The translations under genes were made by a program, and so were the position numbers. This document shows positions 1 through 11,929 of a stretch of 64,000 bases of DNA, in pieces (positions within the stretch are counted from its first letter, which is position 1; each line of letters starts with the position of its first letter). Source of the stretch: Allodiplogaster sudhausi (Eukaryota > Nematoda > Chromadorea > Rhabditida > Diplogasteridae); the NCBI GenBank assembly GCA_945643635.1, contig CALZFC010000145.1:292501-356500 (forward strand). Direction: 5' to 3'. The notes beneath the pieces are model-generated. The model was not told where the DNA came from. It saw nothing but the letters and a program-made list of their open reading frames with translations, and did not search any database.

Positions 1-1771
1 TGGCGATTCTAATAAACCATTAGCTATCGCGTGACATCATCCATATTGTAATTCGGAAATACCCTGTCATACTACGATATGAATCATTTTCACTTAAAGG
101 GAGTAGAAAAAAGCTAACCATTGAATTGTCAGTCAAGAACACTAACATAAGGTTCTTGACAGTTCTCTATATAATCCTTTGATCGAAAAAATAAAAGTTA
201 TTGCATAATCGAAAGGAATTGAAGTTCTGACACATAGTTTCTGGCAGTTCTCTGGCAAATGAAAAGTGGTGCAAAGAACAGGATCCAGAGAAAAGCTGAT
301 AAAGAAAAATGGAAGAGAGAGAGAGGACAGAGAGAGAGAAATTATAATAATACTTCAGGTAGCGACATGAACCTGGTACCCAACCGCTATACATGACTCT
401 TGAAACAATGAATAAGACCACATCTTCTTGAATGATCAACGTTTCCTTTCGAATTCTACAAAAGCAGTTGCACATTCTCACAATTCCTCTCTTTTGCCTG
501 GAAATGCTCTTTTCTTTCTCGCTCTCTCTCTCTCCCTCTCTCTTTATCTTTCTCTTACTCTCTCCATTCCCTGGTTATGACAGAAAATGTTCTTTAGCGC
601 ATGGCCAAAACATCTTCGTACTGGTTGAATCTTCTGAGGCTAATGCCTCGCAAATCACCAATCCCTTAGACTAGAAGTTAGCATGATCGGATTATGTGGA
701 AAGGTCTTCCTCTACGCTCTCCATGTCAAAAGATGGCGGAGTTGCCACGTCCGAAAACAGTCTGGACGTACATAAGACTAGGACTAGCAATTATTGTTTA
801 CGTCAACTGAAACTATGGCTTTCTCCATGTTTATCTTAACCTTCACAAGGATTGTTTAAAAGGTAGAAAGTGAGAGAGAGAGAGAGTGGTAGAGAGAGAG
901 GGAAAGAGAGAAAGAGAGATAGAGAGAGGGAAAGAGAGATAGAGAGGGGTAGAGAGGGAGAGAGAGAGAGAGAGAGCGCGAGAGAATAGCGAGGAGCCAA
1001 TTTTCGACAAACCAGTGAACCCAGAAGATATCATATGTATTTCCATAATCGAATTGGCAAAAAAATTGCCGATGGCTTTGAACCCATTAACAATCAGAAT
1101 GTACATAACTAGGGAAAGCTAATGTGAGAGATGAAGGGGAACAATTTAGGAAAAGAGGAATACGGAGAAAGGAAGTAACAGGTTCTGAAAGGGTTTCAGA
1201 ATAGACCACCGCACTTTTAAGGTCAGTGACGAATTCGCAGCAGAGTACAGTACAGCTGCTTGAAAGTGAAAAGGGGATTTTTGAAAGCGGAAGCTGATGG
1301 AATTCTGCTATCTTTAGTCACCGTCGAATGGTGGTGTGGGCCTTTCCTGACCATGAGGGCAGTTTTAGCGCTTAGGGAGAGATAGTGAGAGAGAGAGACA
1401 GAGACAGAGAAATGAAAGAGAGAGACAGAGACAGAGAAATGAGAGAGAGAGAGACAGGGAAGTGAGAGAGAGACAGAGACAGAGATAGAAGAGAGTAAAT
1501 CACCATTTCAAGTGATCTTTTCAAGCACTATTTCTGGCTTTCGATTAATGAGTCAAGGATGATGTCCACAGCCAAAGGCTCCAACGTCACGCTCGTGCAT
1601 CCCACTTCCTGTTTGTCTCCAAGTTTATCTCTCCTCCTCTCTGTCTTAAAATAATCTTAATCTTTTTTATTAAACTTGAATTTACTTCCTTATCTCATGG
1701 TCATGGAAATGTCGTGCTCTATCTGTACGTCTTCATTGCGGAAAGGCCTTCACTTACGCACTGGACTTAAC

Positions 1772-1915
1772 GGTAACGTTTTGAAATATGTATGTAGGAG
1801 CAGAAATAAGGGTAACGTTTTGAAATATGTAGGAACAGCAAGAAGAGTAGCGTTTATAGCTATGTAGGAACAGTAATAAGGGTAACGTTTTGAAATATGT
1901 AGGAACAGCAGTTTT
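1772..1915. repeat. 35-39 bp tandem repeat, about four copies
   Basis: The motif GGTAACGTTTTGAAATATG followed by a TAGGAACAG block recurs at about 1772, 1811, 1846 (degenerate) and 1881. The spacing is 35 bp for the last three copies and 39 bp for the first, which has an extra TATG. It is a small intergenic minisatellite with no coding potential. Confidence 0.8.
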
Positions 1916-2204
1916 GTCAAAGAGAACAATAGTTATGGTGTGTGGCTATTCTCAATGTTAATAATGAACTTTTGTAAAACCTAACAATAAGGACATCAAA
2001 AGTATCACATTCAATTTCGAGTATTATATGAATACTCGTTTTGTTTTTATCGGTCTAAGTACATATGTATGTACATACATATGTATGAGGCATACATATA
2101 TACATATGTGTGTAAGGGACAAAAAGAAAAGATAATTTTTAGACGTAGAATGACAAAAGAATGACTCAAATGATATATTTGATGTATTTGATAGAGTGCT
2201 TGAA

Positions 2205-2430
2205 TAGGCAGTGTTTCCCGGGTGATGGAAAGAGACATGGCGACGACGACCCAGAGAGACGGCTCTGAACAGAAGGAAAGATTAGGAAGAAATAATGAGG
2301 TTACAAGTTAGGTATAAGAATGTTCTTGAAAAATTCGGGGAAAAATATTATTATTTATCGAAGCAAGCATACATTGGCCATTATCAAAAGGCGAGCAGAG
2401 GGCGGAGACGGGCGAGGACGGGAGAGAGCT
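2205..2430. pseudogene. decayed rpn-1 exon fragment (copy 1)
   Basis: The stretch from GTGATGGAAAGA to GACGGCTCTGA at 2220-2268 matches the two ends of the rpn-1 exon at 32545-32749 and its flanking intron, with the middle deleted. It is preceded by a GGCAGTGTTTCCCGGG block like that in front of the fragments at 6.05 and 30.2 kb. The GCGAGCAGAGGGCGGAGACGG segment near 2391 also resembles 30290-30310. No reading frame survives. It is one member of a family of three dispersed fragments. Confidence 0.55.
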
Positions 2431-2438
2431 TCTTCCTG

Positions 2439-2482
<44 letters not shown>

Positions 2483-3163
2483 AGGAGAAAGGGAGCAGAG
2501 AAAGCAAGCGCAGGAGAGAAGAGAGAGAGAGAGAGAAAGCGAGGGCTGCATCAAAGAAATACATGGTGGAAAACAAATGAGTATGTACCTATGTAACTGG
2601 CATTTCATATCTAAAATTTGGTACAGAAAAGCACATGCACACAAAATAAGTTTTATCAGGGAAGGATTCGTCAATACAAACTAATACATGCGAGACTGAC
2701 CGGGACGACGACGACTGCCTGAGGCAAGCGGTAATGCAGACTGCGTCCGTGGCGGAAGAGACCGCCACGGAGAGCGGCTGCGGACGATGCCAGAGTTACT
2801 GCGAAAATACATTCGTCTTGAAAATGATCAAGCATGTATGTTTCTAGTATAGTTTTTAAAACATATAGGTATGTACATACATATGTTCACTAATAGAAGC
2901 ATCAATGATTTTAATCAGTAACAAAAAGACTCTTGCTAACAGATGATTATGCAGCAGAGTTGGACTGAGATGGCCTGGTGTTGGCAACTCATCCTCCGAG
3001 CAGAGGGAGTGGAGTTCTGGAGGGAGGAAGCAACAACGTAACCGAGGACTGCTACGCAAGCAACGGTTGACTCGGGACGGTCCTGGAGAGAATTTCGAAG
3101 GGGAGGGAGAGGGGGCGGAGCTCAATATTTGACGCCTTTGGATGCTGATATCTTCCTTCTTGC

Positions 3164-3207
<44 letters not shown>

Positions 3208-4346
3208 ATTGTAGGGAAGAGAGTGAGAGAAGAGATGCGCATTAATTTCTTCCTTTTCCACGTGAAATAACTCATAATGGCGGCATTCAACGCTGCAGGT
3301 AAAAAGGGGGAAAACGAAACGAAACCAATTAATGTTTGTTCGCTAATTGTTGATTCGTGAATACTTAATTCAATTATTCAATTTGGACAATGCATTTTGA
3401 CCTAGGATATCACTTACAATTAATAAGATGCTAGAAAGAAGAATAATAAACAACGCCGAACTAATCGAAGAGAGCTGTGTCAATATTCTTCGCTAAATTA
3501 CATGGCATCTATCTTTGCTTGGAAATTTCAGAACTCTCAAGTTTCTATGTAATTCGGATAAGAAATACGATAATAGTGGAATTTTCGTGATCTTATCTCG
3601 ATTTGCCCTGAAGAAAATATGATTGACAAATTACGGCTATGCAAGAGATAATGTCGGTGAGTTCAGAGAGGAGAGACAAAAAAAGAAAGAGATAGGAATG
3701 ACAAGAACGCTCAAGAGAGAGATGGGAGAGAGCGAGAGAGGGAGAGTGAGAGAGGAAGTAGAGGGTACTGATGGTGAGAGTTAGGCCGATGATGAGCAAG
3801 AGTACGCTTCACGCGCCTCCAATTAACGGGAGTCTACACGTACATTCATACATGTTTCCTCTCCCTTTCTGCGCGGACTTCTGCAATCTCATAAGAGAGC
3901 AAATCTCGCGCATGTTCTGTAGAAGGTGAGGAACAATATTTATCTTAAAGCAGCCGATAAACAGTAGCGATCAGCGGAAGATTTCTTGGAAACTGCTAGG
4001 CCGATAATCCCATTTAGTCTCGCGATATTTGGACAGTAGAATTATGACATGTTGGAGAAAGAAAAGAAAAAAGAAATATGCGAATGAGAGATAGAGAAAA
4101 GGAGAGACGAGTTCCTACATACGACATCATTGTAAAAAAAAAGGAAAATTATTCTGATTTAGCAAGACCTTTCATGGCTAATGCATATGACGCATTTTCA
4201 TATTTTGAGTTGCCAGGAATAGCAAATCGAAATATCAGAACGATAATCTGTTGAAGTTCAGATGATGCGAGTCATCAACGGCTAATTTTATTTTATAGGA
4301 GGAAGAACCAGCCTCAGGAGTTCAGCGAGTATGCTGAGAGGGAGGT

Positions 4347-4349
<3 letters not shown>

Positions 4350-4383
<34 letters not shown>
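4350..4383. repeat. (GA)n microsatellite
   Basis: A nearly pure GA tract, typical of dozens in the window. Comparable tracts lie near 2441-2479, 3171-3205, 38810-38843, 58170-58206, 58802-58876 and 61345-61386. Their CT counterparts lie near 23694-23770, 29468-29505, 42881-42916, 42990-43033, 54498-54532, 60030-60067 and 60471-60502. They produce most of the spurious Leu/Ser and Arg/Glu open frames on both strands. Confidence 0.95.
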
Positions 4384-4386
<3 letters not shown>

Positions 4387-4850
4387 AAAGAGAGAGGAGA
4401 AAGATGAGAGAGAAAAGAGAAATTGAGAGAGACAGAGATGAAAAGACTGGAGATAGACATAGGGAGTGAGATGTAACGAAAGAACTCTGACAACGTCTGA
4501 ATTGAAACAAAAAAATATTTCATGCTCTGCTCGGGCCTATGCTGAGAAACACGCGGCCATTCCTCGCGCCTCAACCAGTGCCTGCGAAGGTTTTTTTTTG
4601 CCTTTGACCTCATTGAGTCCGTGCAATTTATCGGGGTTCTCCCAGTTGCCACAAGTAATAATTGTACAAGTTTATCGAAAACACACACAAATGTTTTTTT
4701 TGGCGCCTTTATAAGTACTTTGCTAATCAGACATTGACTTTCTAGTGAACTAACTAAGGCCTGATTTACTCAAAAAGGGTTCGAAGTTAGTTGGTGTTTG
4801 ACTCGTCGAATCTGTTTGTATCATTTGTCTAACATAGGTTCTGTCTCATA

Positions 4851-5703
4851 ATGTCCATCTTCTGCCAAGATATTCCTGTGCTCCGGGAGAGAATTGAGCA
4901 CGTGCTTCATCACCTTCGGTCAAGAAAACTCTCTTACACTCTCTCTCTCTCTCCCCTGTTCTCTCTCTCTTTTTCTCTGCTCTTTCTCTGGCTGGGTTTC
5001 TGTCTCTTTATTCTAGTCCTCATCTCTCACCTTCCTCTCATCACGTCATTGTAGTATTGCCTTCCATTCTTTTCAGAATGGAGCCTTCCTCCTCGGGAGA
5101 CCAGGCTCGTAGCAACGTCGATGAAAAGGTCATCAGACATTCTGAAATAAAAAAAGATACCGTACCCCCCTTGGTGCTAGCCGGAATCCGCTTTAGAAAA
5201 AGAAGTAAGTTATTACTAAGTTTATTTTCTCAAGCCACTGGACAGTTTGTGGCTGTTATGTTCATCATCATCGGCTCTTTCGATATTCTCATGCTGCCAT
5301 TTGGCTTAGGCGAGATCATCGGCGCGGTGCGAATCTTCCACTTTTTCACTCTCTTCTCTGCCTTCTCTCTCTCTCTCGCTCTCTCATCTCTCTCTCTTTC
5401 TCACATCTCTCTCTCGTTCTCATATATCTCTCTCTTATTCTCTTCTCTGTCTTCTCCATTTCCTCCTTTCCAGATTTATATCGTCCCTGCTTTGCTGGCC
5501 TTGCGTGGATTCTCCCGATCCTTCTGCTAGTCAATCCGACTGACAGAGTTAAGGCGTTGCTTTCATTCCTTCATTTCTGTAAGAAAAAGGTTTCGAAATT
5601 ACCATTAGTTGTCAAATATTGTGACGTTTTGCTAGGAAGCTCGAGGGCACTGGCAACCAAACCGAAGAAGGTGCTGAGCTACGCCCTCTTGCAGTCTAGA
5701 TGC
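4851..5703 (+). pseudogene. broken copy of the four-helix membrane protein gene
   Basis: Four blocks match successive exons of the tandem genes at 24.4-28.3 kb. 4851-4920 matches the exon with the MSIFCQDIPVLRER stretch. About 5077-5205 matches the VIRH..KK exon. About 5237-5320 matches the first transmembrane exon, ending at the same GGCGCG|GTGCGA donor. About 5475-5530 matches the IYIVPALLA exon, which stops early. The sequence then jumps to the last exon (NQTEEGAE, about 5638-5703). The exons for the later membrane segments are missing, so no complete protein can be made. The downstream 5703-6290 sequence also parallels 28257-30340, so this is part of a segmental duplication. Confidence 0.75.
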
Positions 5704-6031
5704 TGTTTTCCATATCAACACTTTTTTGCCTTCAATATTATTGACTACGCCAATGCCCTTGATCCTAACACTTCTTTTTTCTACCTTAACGATATGTTGC
5801 TAGATGTATGATTTTTTTCCTTTGACTATAATCTCCCCATGGATTTCTTTTTTTCAGTGACTCGAAGAGTTTCAATAAGTTGAAAAAAAATTTCCCAGAT
5901 AACACGAAAAGACTTGCCTTGTTTTGCATTTGCCACGTCTGATTACAAATACAAAAAGTCATTTCTGGAGCTACGCGAGCTACAAAAAATTGGCAGAACA
6001 AGGACAGTGAACTCGAGTGATTCATTTTCTT

Positions 6032-6290
6032 AGCGACTACAGTGCTTAGCCAGTCAGTGTTCCCCGTGTGATGGAAGGACACGAGTTGCCTGAGCATGGC
6101 GACGAGCCTGGCGTTGTTGGTGCCGGCGCCGAACAAGCCGAGCGAGAAGATCGCCGAGTGCGCGGTGGGACCATCCGAGTCGTGCGAGAACTTCGAGAGA
6201 GTCTCCAGGATGTTTAGCTACGGATTCGAGACGGACAGCAGGGCCAGGGTAAAGTGGACGGCTCTTCGGAGAAAGCAAGATGAATAACAC
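6032..6290. pseudogene. rpn-1 exon fragment (copy 2)
   Basis: From 6067 to about 6268 the sequence is a close copy of the rpn-1 exon at 32545-32749 (antisense to this strand) with scattered substitutions. The encoded [14 protein letters not shown] block is still recognisable on the minus strand. The similarity starts just inside the exon's 3' end. At the other end it runs past the splice acceptor into intron sequence (GAGAAAGCAAGATGA), so the copy arose from genomic DNA and not from mRNA. It lacks the neighbouring exons and cannot be functional. Confidence 0.85.
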
Positions 6291-6763
6291 TTGGGAAATT
6301 ATCTTTGAAGGAATATTTAGAAGCGAGATTTACATGGAAACGTGGAAGAAGAGTGACCATTTCACTTGAAGTACAAAACGAATCACTCAATAATCATATA
6401 CCTTGCAAGCACTTTTCCTTCTGGATCCTTCTGGATTGGCTGCACTTTTCCTTCTGGACCCTTTAAAAGTCGAAGGAACTGCTGAAATCCATTCACTCTT
6501 CACTCTCCTCATTGTGCTTAGCAGTCAGCGCTTCCAGCCGGTCGACACATCAATTTCACCGTTGGCAGATTCTATTCTCCCCATTAACTCCTCCCACCCT
6601 CCTAACCAAACATATTTTCCCTAAAAACAGCTTTTTCCCCGCGACATTCCCCTTATCCTTGAAATCTAAGAAATATTTTCTGATCTAAAACAATTTCGAT
6701 TAATTTGAAAGAACGAATGAAGATAATTAAAAAGAAATACCTTTTGAGCGTTTCAGTGACAAC
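6291..6763. other. short intergenic region upstream of the MSP gene
   Basis: No gene is seen. A short direct duplication around GCACTTTTCCTTCTGGA lies at 6409-6465. The region ends in a TTTCAG acceptor seven bases before the MSP-gene start codon. Confidence 0.5.
6751..6756 (+). promoter_or_regulatory. candidate trans-splice acceptor
   Basis: TTTCAG lies seven bases upstream of the ATG at 6764 with no upstream exon in view, which is the usual arrangement for a nematode spliced-leader acceptor. This is inferred from position only. Confidence 0.5.
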
Positions 6764-8254
6764 ATGGCAAAGTCGACACCTCAGAAGGCTGAAGGCAAGA
6801 AAGAAGAGAACAAGGAAGAGAAAAAGGAAGAAAAAAAGGAGGACAAATGGGAGAAGAAAGAAGAAAAGGATGCCAAGAACTTGCCTAATAAGGCCGGCGA
6901 GCCGGATTTCAAGGTCTTTTTTGTAATAAAAAAACAATAAAAAAAAATCTTATGGTGCATAAAAAAGGGGTTCACTTTAAGAGAATGGCAATAATCAATA
7001 ATATATACTTACCTATTCGATTATCAAGTCAATAAAAGAATAAACGTATGATTCCAGCTGCCGATGGATCCTGAAGGCCCGCTCGTCTTCAAGGGCAAGG
7101 CGGGTGCCCCGGGCGGCATTTCCCTCGAGCGGATCCTCACGAACAACACCGACAAGAAGATCGCATTCAAGGTCATTGGACAACGAGCAGTGACCAAAGA
7201 TCAAACATCACAAATTATGGGAATAGAAAGCCTCAATTTTACGAGATTTATACACCTAATAAATATTTTTAGTTTTCCAAAATTTTTTCATGAATCACCC
7301 AAAAAGAAGACTTGATTAATCTAAGTACAAAATTAATGCAAAATGTTCGCCCTTTTCCAGTACACATGAAGAATATTTTTTTAGCAAAGTTTTTCTCACA
7401 TTAATGCAGGTGAAAGTGACGGACAACGACATCTTCCGCGTCCGCCCGCCCCTTGGAACCATCCCAGCTGGTGAAAAGGCAAGTTCGCCCAGTTTATACC
7501 ACTGTATTTATAGATGTTAAGCAGTAAAACGGCACTAAAATTCAAAATGAACACAAAATACTCGTTTGCAGACGAAGATCAAGATCTGCTTCATCAGCAA
7601 GACGAAGCCGGCCGATGCGAGCAAGCACTTCTTTGCCTTCTACCACGCGGACCTCGACGAGAAGCTGGAGAAGAAGACAGCGAAAGATGTACGGTGGCAC
7701 TGGAATTCGGCTTCTTTTTCTTCTCTGATTATATCTAATATAATAATATTAAATTTGTCGTAAAAGATATGTAATTCGATTATTTTTTTAAGATCTGGAA
7801 GGAGGCCAAAGTGGCCGGAGTCGTCCGTTTCCACTGCCTTTTCGAGATTGAAGAAGAGAAGAAGGAGGGCGGCGACGGAAAGAAGGCAAGCTTAAACAGT
7901 TAACCTATTTTATCTTCTAAATCATATTTTGAAAGATTTGGTATAAAAATCTTAGAAATAATAATGAAAAATATTCAGGATGACAAGGATGCGAAGAAGG
8001 TGGAAAAGAAGGAAGAGAAGAAGGAGGAAAAGAAGGAAGAAAAGAAGGAAGATAAGAAGGAAGAGAAGAAGGAAGAGAGGAAAGAAGAGAAGAAGGAGGA
8101 AAAGGAGGAAAAGGAGGAAAAGAAGGAAGAGAAGAAAGAAGAGAAGAAAGAAGAGAAGAAAGAAGAGAAGAAGGAAGAAGGGAAGGAGGATAAGAAAGAG
8201 AAGGAGGAAAAGAAGGATGAAAAGGAGGAAGACAAGTCAGATGAGAAAAAGTAG
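6764..8254 (+). CDS. MSP-domain protein with Lys/Glu-rich tail
   Basis: Six exons (6764-6913, 7058-7171, 7410-7478, 7572-7688, 7793-7885, 7979-8254) splice in frame to 272 aa. Residues 1-50 are a charged Lys/Glu leader. Residues 51-181 form a major-sperm-protein (MSP/VAP immunoglobulin-like) domain, seen in LPMDPEGPLVFKG, the LTNNTDKKIAFKVK strand and RVRPPLGTIPAGEK. Residues 182-272 are a run of KKEE-type repeats. MSP-domain proteins in nematodes form the sperm cytoskeleton or act as VAP-like tethers. Introns 3 and 5 begin with GC (AAAAG|GCAAGT and AGAAG|GCAAGC). AATAAA at 8399-8404 is a likely polyadenylation signal. The domain call is firm; the sperm role is inferred from the family, and the charged arms are unlike canonical 127-aa MSPs. 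Confidence 0.9.
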
Positions 8255-8398
8255 AGAAGACCACATCCATACATTTTTTGGGAGGCCAGTTCCGTAGCCG
8301 CTATTTCTCACATATGTAACCCATCACCACATTTCATAAACTACTATTAGATAGCTTTCGGGAAGACGAACAACTTTCCCTTACATCACTTCTTTATG

Positions 8399-8404
8399 AA
8401 TAAA
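8399..8404 (+). terminator. polyadenylation signal of the MSP gene
   Basis: AATAAA lies about 145 bp after the MSP-gene stop codon, followed by a T-rich stretch. Confidence 0.6.
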
Positions 8405-10637
8405 TTGTTTGATATACTTTTTTGTGTTCGAATATTTTGGCGTCTTATTCTGCCTTACCATCATTTAACACATTTTGGCGGATATTCTTATTTCGATAGA
8501 GAGAAAAAATAGCTATCGATTGATAGTTCAACCTTTAAAATTGGTTCAAGGAGTCTCGAGAAATGAATTTTAAAATGTAATTTTGGCGTATTGGTTGTGC
8601 ACGTCGAATATCATAGGTCGCAGGTTCAATTCCGCGCGCATGCAAACCCTTTTGCGGGCTTTTACCACGGGAAATATGCAAAATAAACATCCGTTCTGAC
8701 TTCAGGATGCTTTGTGGAGCAGAATGGTGTATTGGATGAGTAAGAAACATTAAGATTGCACGAAAAGTTGTAAAATGCGGATCTGTCAGTGTTGACGCGA
8801 CAGCCATGGGAAAATCGATATAGTCATTGGTAGGGACGTCCTATCCAGATGTAAAGGATGTATGCTGTAGAGAATTTTGTCGCGTACAGAATAGTGCTAT
8901 TCATATTCTGTAGTTTTTTAATTTGTCGAAAATATAGCGATTTTAATAGTTTTAGGTCATTTTCTGTCCATGGTAGAAAAATCGAAAAAGGAGTTTTGTT
9001 CGTGGAAAACGATAGTTTTATGAATTATGATATATAGCTATTATGACAAGAAACAAGCGCTGAATCGAATGAAGAGGTTCACTGTATATTTAAACAAGAA
9101 TTTAACCATTTCTTCACGCATTCCTTGAATCGTTCATCTCCGAGGTGCCACTATTTGAGCCCATTTTTAACAGCTTAGGGGACCTCCAGGCTAAACGAAA
9201 GGAAGATATGTTATACAGTTTTTAATGCTCTACAATCTGAGATATAGTACCCAAGTATAAGGTATTCAACGGTCAAATTGAAATATTTAAAATAATTTTT
9301 CGATATGAAAATAAAATATTTCGAAAGACATTTAAAGGTCTCTTGTTTAGAATTCGACGGGGATGCCAATAAAAAAAATAGAAAAATATTGCTATTAAAG
9401 AAAGTTATGGCGAATTAGACTTTTTCCTTACTTTTTCATGCCTACCCAAGAAAAAAAATTTTATAACAAAATTGATCTACTAATTTTCCTTACAGTGCGT
9501 ATGGGTACCCCTAATTAAATTTTGGATAACTTAATCGGAAATTTTTGCGCCGGGGCAGATCCCCATTGAGGGCAGCTTGATCCTTACAGAGAGGCTCTCT
9601 TGAATATCTCTCGGATTCATGTATGTACATGTATGCGGGATACTGAAGTTGTGAAGTATGTATATGGTCGATTCAGTATATGGATTGGGCATGCGAATGC
9701 ACCAGCAAAGAGTGAATGTTCTAAACTAACAGTTGAGGAAGTTATTTGCATTTGGAAATGTATGTGGTAAAAAAACGATTTCTTTCTCTCTCTCTCTCTC
9801 TCTCTATCTTGCTCTCTCTCATAGGTGTTCATCTGAGTTTTACTGAGTAGAATAGAGAAGAGGACATTTCCCCTTTATTCATGAAAAAGAGCGCGATTCT
9901 AAATAGTAAATTTGTTGTTGTCTTATTTAATGGAGCGCGAAACTACCGTAAAATCTATTTGTAGTTCTCTGAGGTGTCAGGCAAAAGGGCTCTACTTCAT
10001 CTGTCACCGTTTGGCTCCTTTAAGATGCCTTGGGAAGTGTACCTGCGCGAGAAGACGGAGAGAGTACAAACACTCTCCTTCATCATCGCTTTCTCTCTCC
10101 CCCTCTCCCCTCCTCACTCACTCTCTCTCTTTCTTTCTCTCTTAAGAAATTGGTTGACAGTCGAGAACGAGCATCACCTGGAGGAACCGCTTTCAACTTT
10201 TTTTCTTCTAGTATTGGTAATTTGGTGAAACTTTTGGTTTTTCTTTTTTTCGAAATAAGAATGCTGTTGTGTTCTCTCTCTCTCTCTCACTCAACTCTCT
10301 CTTCCTTCTCTTTCTCCACTCTCTCTCTCTCTCGCTGTCTCTCTCGCTGTCTCTCTCTCTTCCAATATATCTCTTTAACTGTCGGAAAGTCTCCGTTCTC
10401 GAGCTTTCGCTGTAATTGCCAGCCACATCCCTTCTTTATTCTTATATAAAATTTTATTTTAGCTCTTTGAGATATCATAATCTGTGGAGAAAACGTCTGG
10501 TTTAGCAATAATCAAAAGAATTTATAGGAATTCCATTCTGCTGTGTCCATCAACATTGGCAGTAAATATTTATTGATATGATCGTATCCGTATGAGGGCT
10601 GAGTTAGTGAGAAAAGCAACCACAAAGAACGGTAGAA
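8405..10637. other. intergenic region with one tRNA-like module
   Basis: No gene is supported. The part up to about 9.6 kb is AT-rich and unique-looking, and contains a tRNA-like module annotated separately. From 9.78 to 10.4 kb there are CT microsatellites. A GC-richer piece at 9990-10080 could be an isolated exon remnant, but no splice-consistent model was found. Confidence 0.5.
8583..8640 (+). ncRNA. tRNA-like module (A/B box), not a tRNA gene
   Basis: TGGCGTATTGGTTGTGC resembles a Pol III A box. About 25 bases later GCAGGTTCAATTCCGC resembles a B box / T-arm. The remaining arms pair poorly, so this is not a functional tRNA. Similar modules sit inside the fold-back elements at 28.6, 36.6 and 48.4 kb. 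Here no long inverted repeat flanks it, so it may be a relic of such an element or of a SINE. Confidence 0.45.
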
Positions 10638-11866
10638 TTAAGCGATGAAAACTCGCTTTTGTTTTCTGTATCCGACGGAGGAAGCTTCGACTTGGAAGGG
10701 GGCGGCAGTGGAGGGAGAGTCGTAGCCCTGCGAGGCCGAGTCCCCGGAGACGGCGAGTTCGTGAGAGCGAGGAGGGCAAGGGCAGTAGGCGGCATCCGAG
10801 CCGGGGAGGCCGGCCTCTCCGTTGCCGCCGGGGATTCCGTCGCCACCGGGGAGGCCATCGTTGCCAGCGAAGCCGGGCTCGCCCTCGGGGCCGTCCTGAC
10901 CAGGCTGGCCGTCCGAGCCGGGGGCGCCGTCCTGGCCAGGCTCGCCAGCAGGTCCATCCTGGCCGGCCTCTCCGGGGGTTCCGTTTCCTCGTTGTCCGTT
11001 GCTGCCAGGCTGTCCGGGCAGGCCAGGAGAACCGTCATTTCCGTTTCCTCCGAGATCTCCAGCCTCTCCATCCTCTCCAGGTTGGCCATCGGCTCCAGGG
11101 GCGCCGGCCTGGCCGGAGAAGCCATCGGGGCCGGGTTCTCCGGCGGACCCGTCGGGGCCTGTGGGGCCAGCGGGCCCGGCCGGGCACTGGATGCACCGGC
11201 GCTCGTGGGAGACAGAGGAGAACGAGGCGACTCCTCCGCTCTGTCCGGGCTGTCCGGGGTGGCCGTCCTCTCCGGCATGTCCAGGTGCTCCGGCAGATCC
11301 GGGGGGACCGGGCGGGCAAGTGTTCGGGCCGGCCGCGCAGCCGCAGCTGCTTCGTTTCGTGTGGCGCTTGCCTCGGCCGAAGATGGCCGAGTCGGAGGAT
11401 CCAGAGAACGCGGGGACAGCGACGACCATGTCGGACCACGCGCCATTTGCCATCACCTGTAAATTGAAGAAATTATATGTTTTGCTAGTGAAGTATAAGA
11501 ATGAAAATAGATCTTATGCAAATATGAAATAGACAGAAAATGCTACCTTAAAATCGGCCAACGCCACGAGAGAATCGTCGTGGAATGTCGAGATGTCTTG
11601 TGCCAACAAGCCAAGGGCTGCGATCACTCCTAGCAAAGCAACTCCGGTCGCGCCGGTTGCGACGTGAAGGAATACCTAGAAATATGTACCATTATTTTAT
11701 TATTTATATACCATTATTTTATTATTATCATATATTTACGTATGATGAAGAACGTTTACCGAACTTGTTCTTATGTTAATAATAATAATAATAATAATTT
11801 ATTACTCCGTTCAACATATGAAAATATCCCATTTAACTATTTATAATTTCAAACCTGGGAAGACAT
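10638..11866 (-). CDS. cuticle collagen
   Basis: Three exons (11855-11866, 11547-11675, 10638-11456) give 319 aa. The first exon encodes only MSSQ. The second holds a hydrophobic segment (about residues 9-29), the usual N-terminal signal anchor of nematode cuticle collagens. A basic cleavage site RGKRHTKR follows near residue 75, then [11 protein letters not shown] and interrupted Gly-X-Y blocks up to about residue 270, bounded by cysteine pairs (RRCIQC, AYCPC) that would form inter-chain disulphides. Size and layout match the family norm of about 300 aa. It is secreted and cross-linked into the cuticle. The high GC of the Gly-Pro codons creates long spurious open frames on the opposite strand. 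Confidence 0.95.
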
Positions 11867-11921
11867 GTTTCTCGAGATGAAGAGGAAGAGCCCTTGCTGG
11901 ATACTCCAGAGACTCTCGGCC

Positions 11922-11929
11922 CTTTTATA
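11922..11929 (-). promoter_or_regulatory. TATA box of the collagen gene
   Basis: On the minus strand TATAAAAG lies about 55 bases upstream of the collagen start codon. A transcription start about 30 bases downstream would leave a short 5' leader, as is common for cuticle collagen genes. Confidence 0.65.

Larger units (their letters stand above)
1..4850. other. gene-poor, GA/CT-rich region
   Basis: No gene can be supported here apart from a decayed rpn-1 fragment near 2.2 kb, annotated separately. The open frames are mostly translations of (GA)n/(CT)n tracts, for example around 860-990, 2441-2480, 3171-3205, 3715-3760 and 4350-4385. A stretch at 2690-2850 reads on the plus strand as a short acidic, cysteine-containing open segment and could be a lone exon, but it has no supporting neighbours. 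Palindromic runs of TATGTACATA type occur at about 2060-2110 and 2865-2890, and similar runs recur near 9.62 and 13.05 kb. Confidence 0.6.

Noticed and set aside
7980..8297. Arg/Lys-rich and Ser/Phe-rich open frames over the MSP tail
   Set aside because: Out-of-frame and antisense readings of the KKEE repeat; the tail exon is fixed by the splice phase of five upstream exons.
10659..11462. Long open frames (up to 280 codons) on both strands across the collagen gene
   Set aside because: They are frame shadows of GC-rich Gly-Pro codons; only the 10638-11456 minus frame has Gly-X-Y periodicity and splices to a signal-anchor exon.
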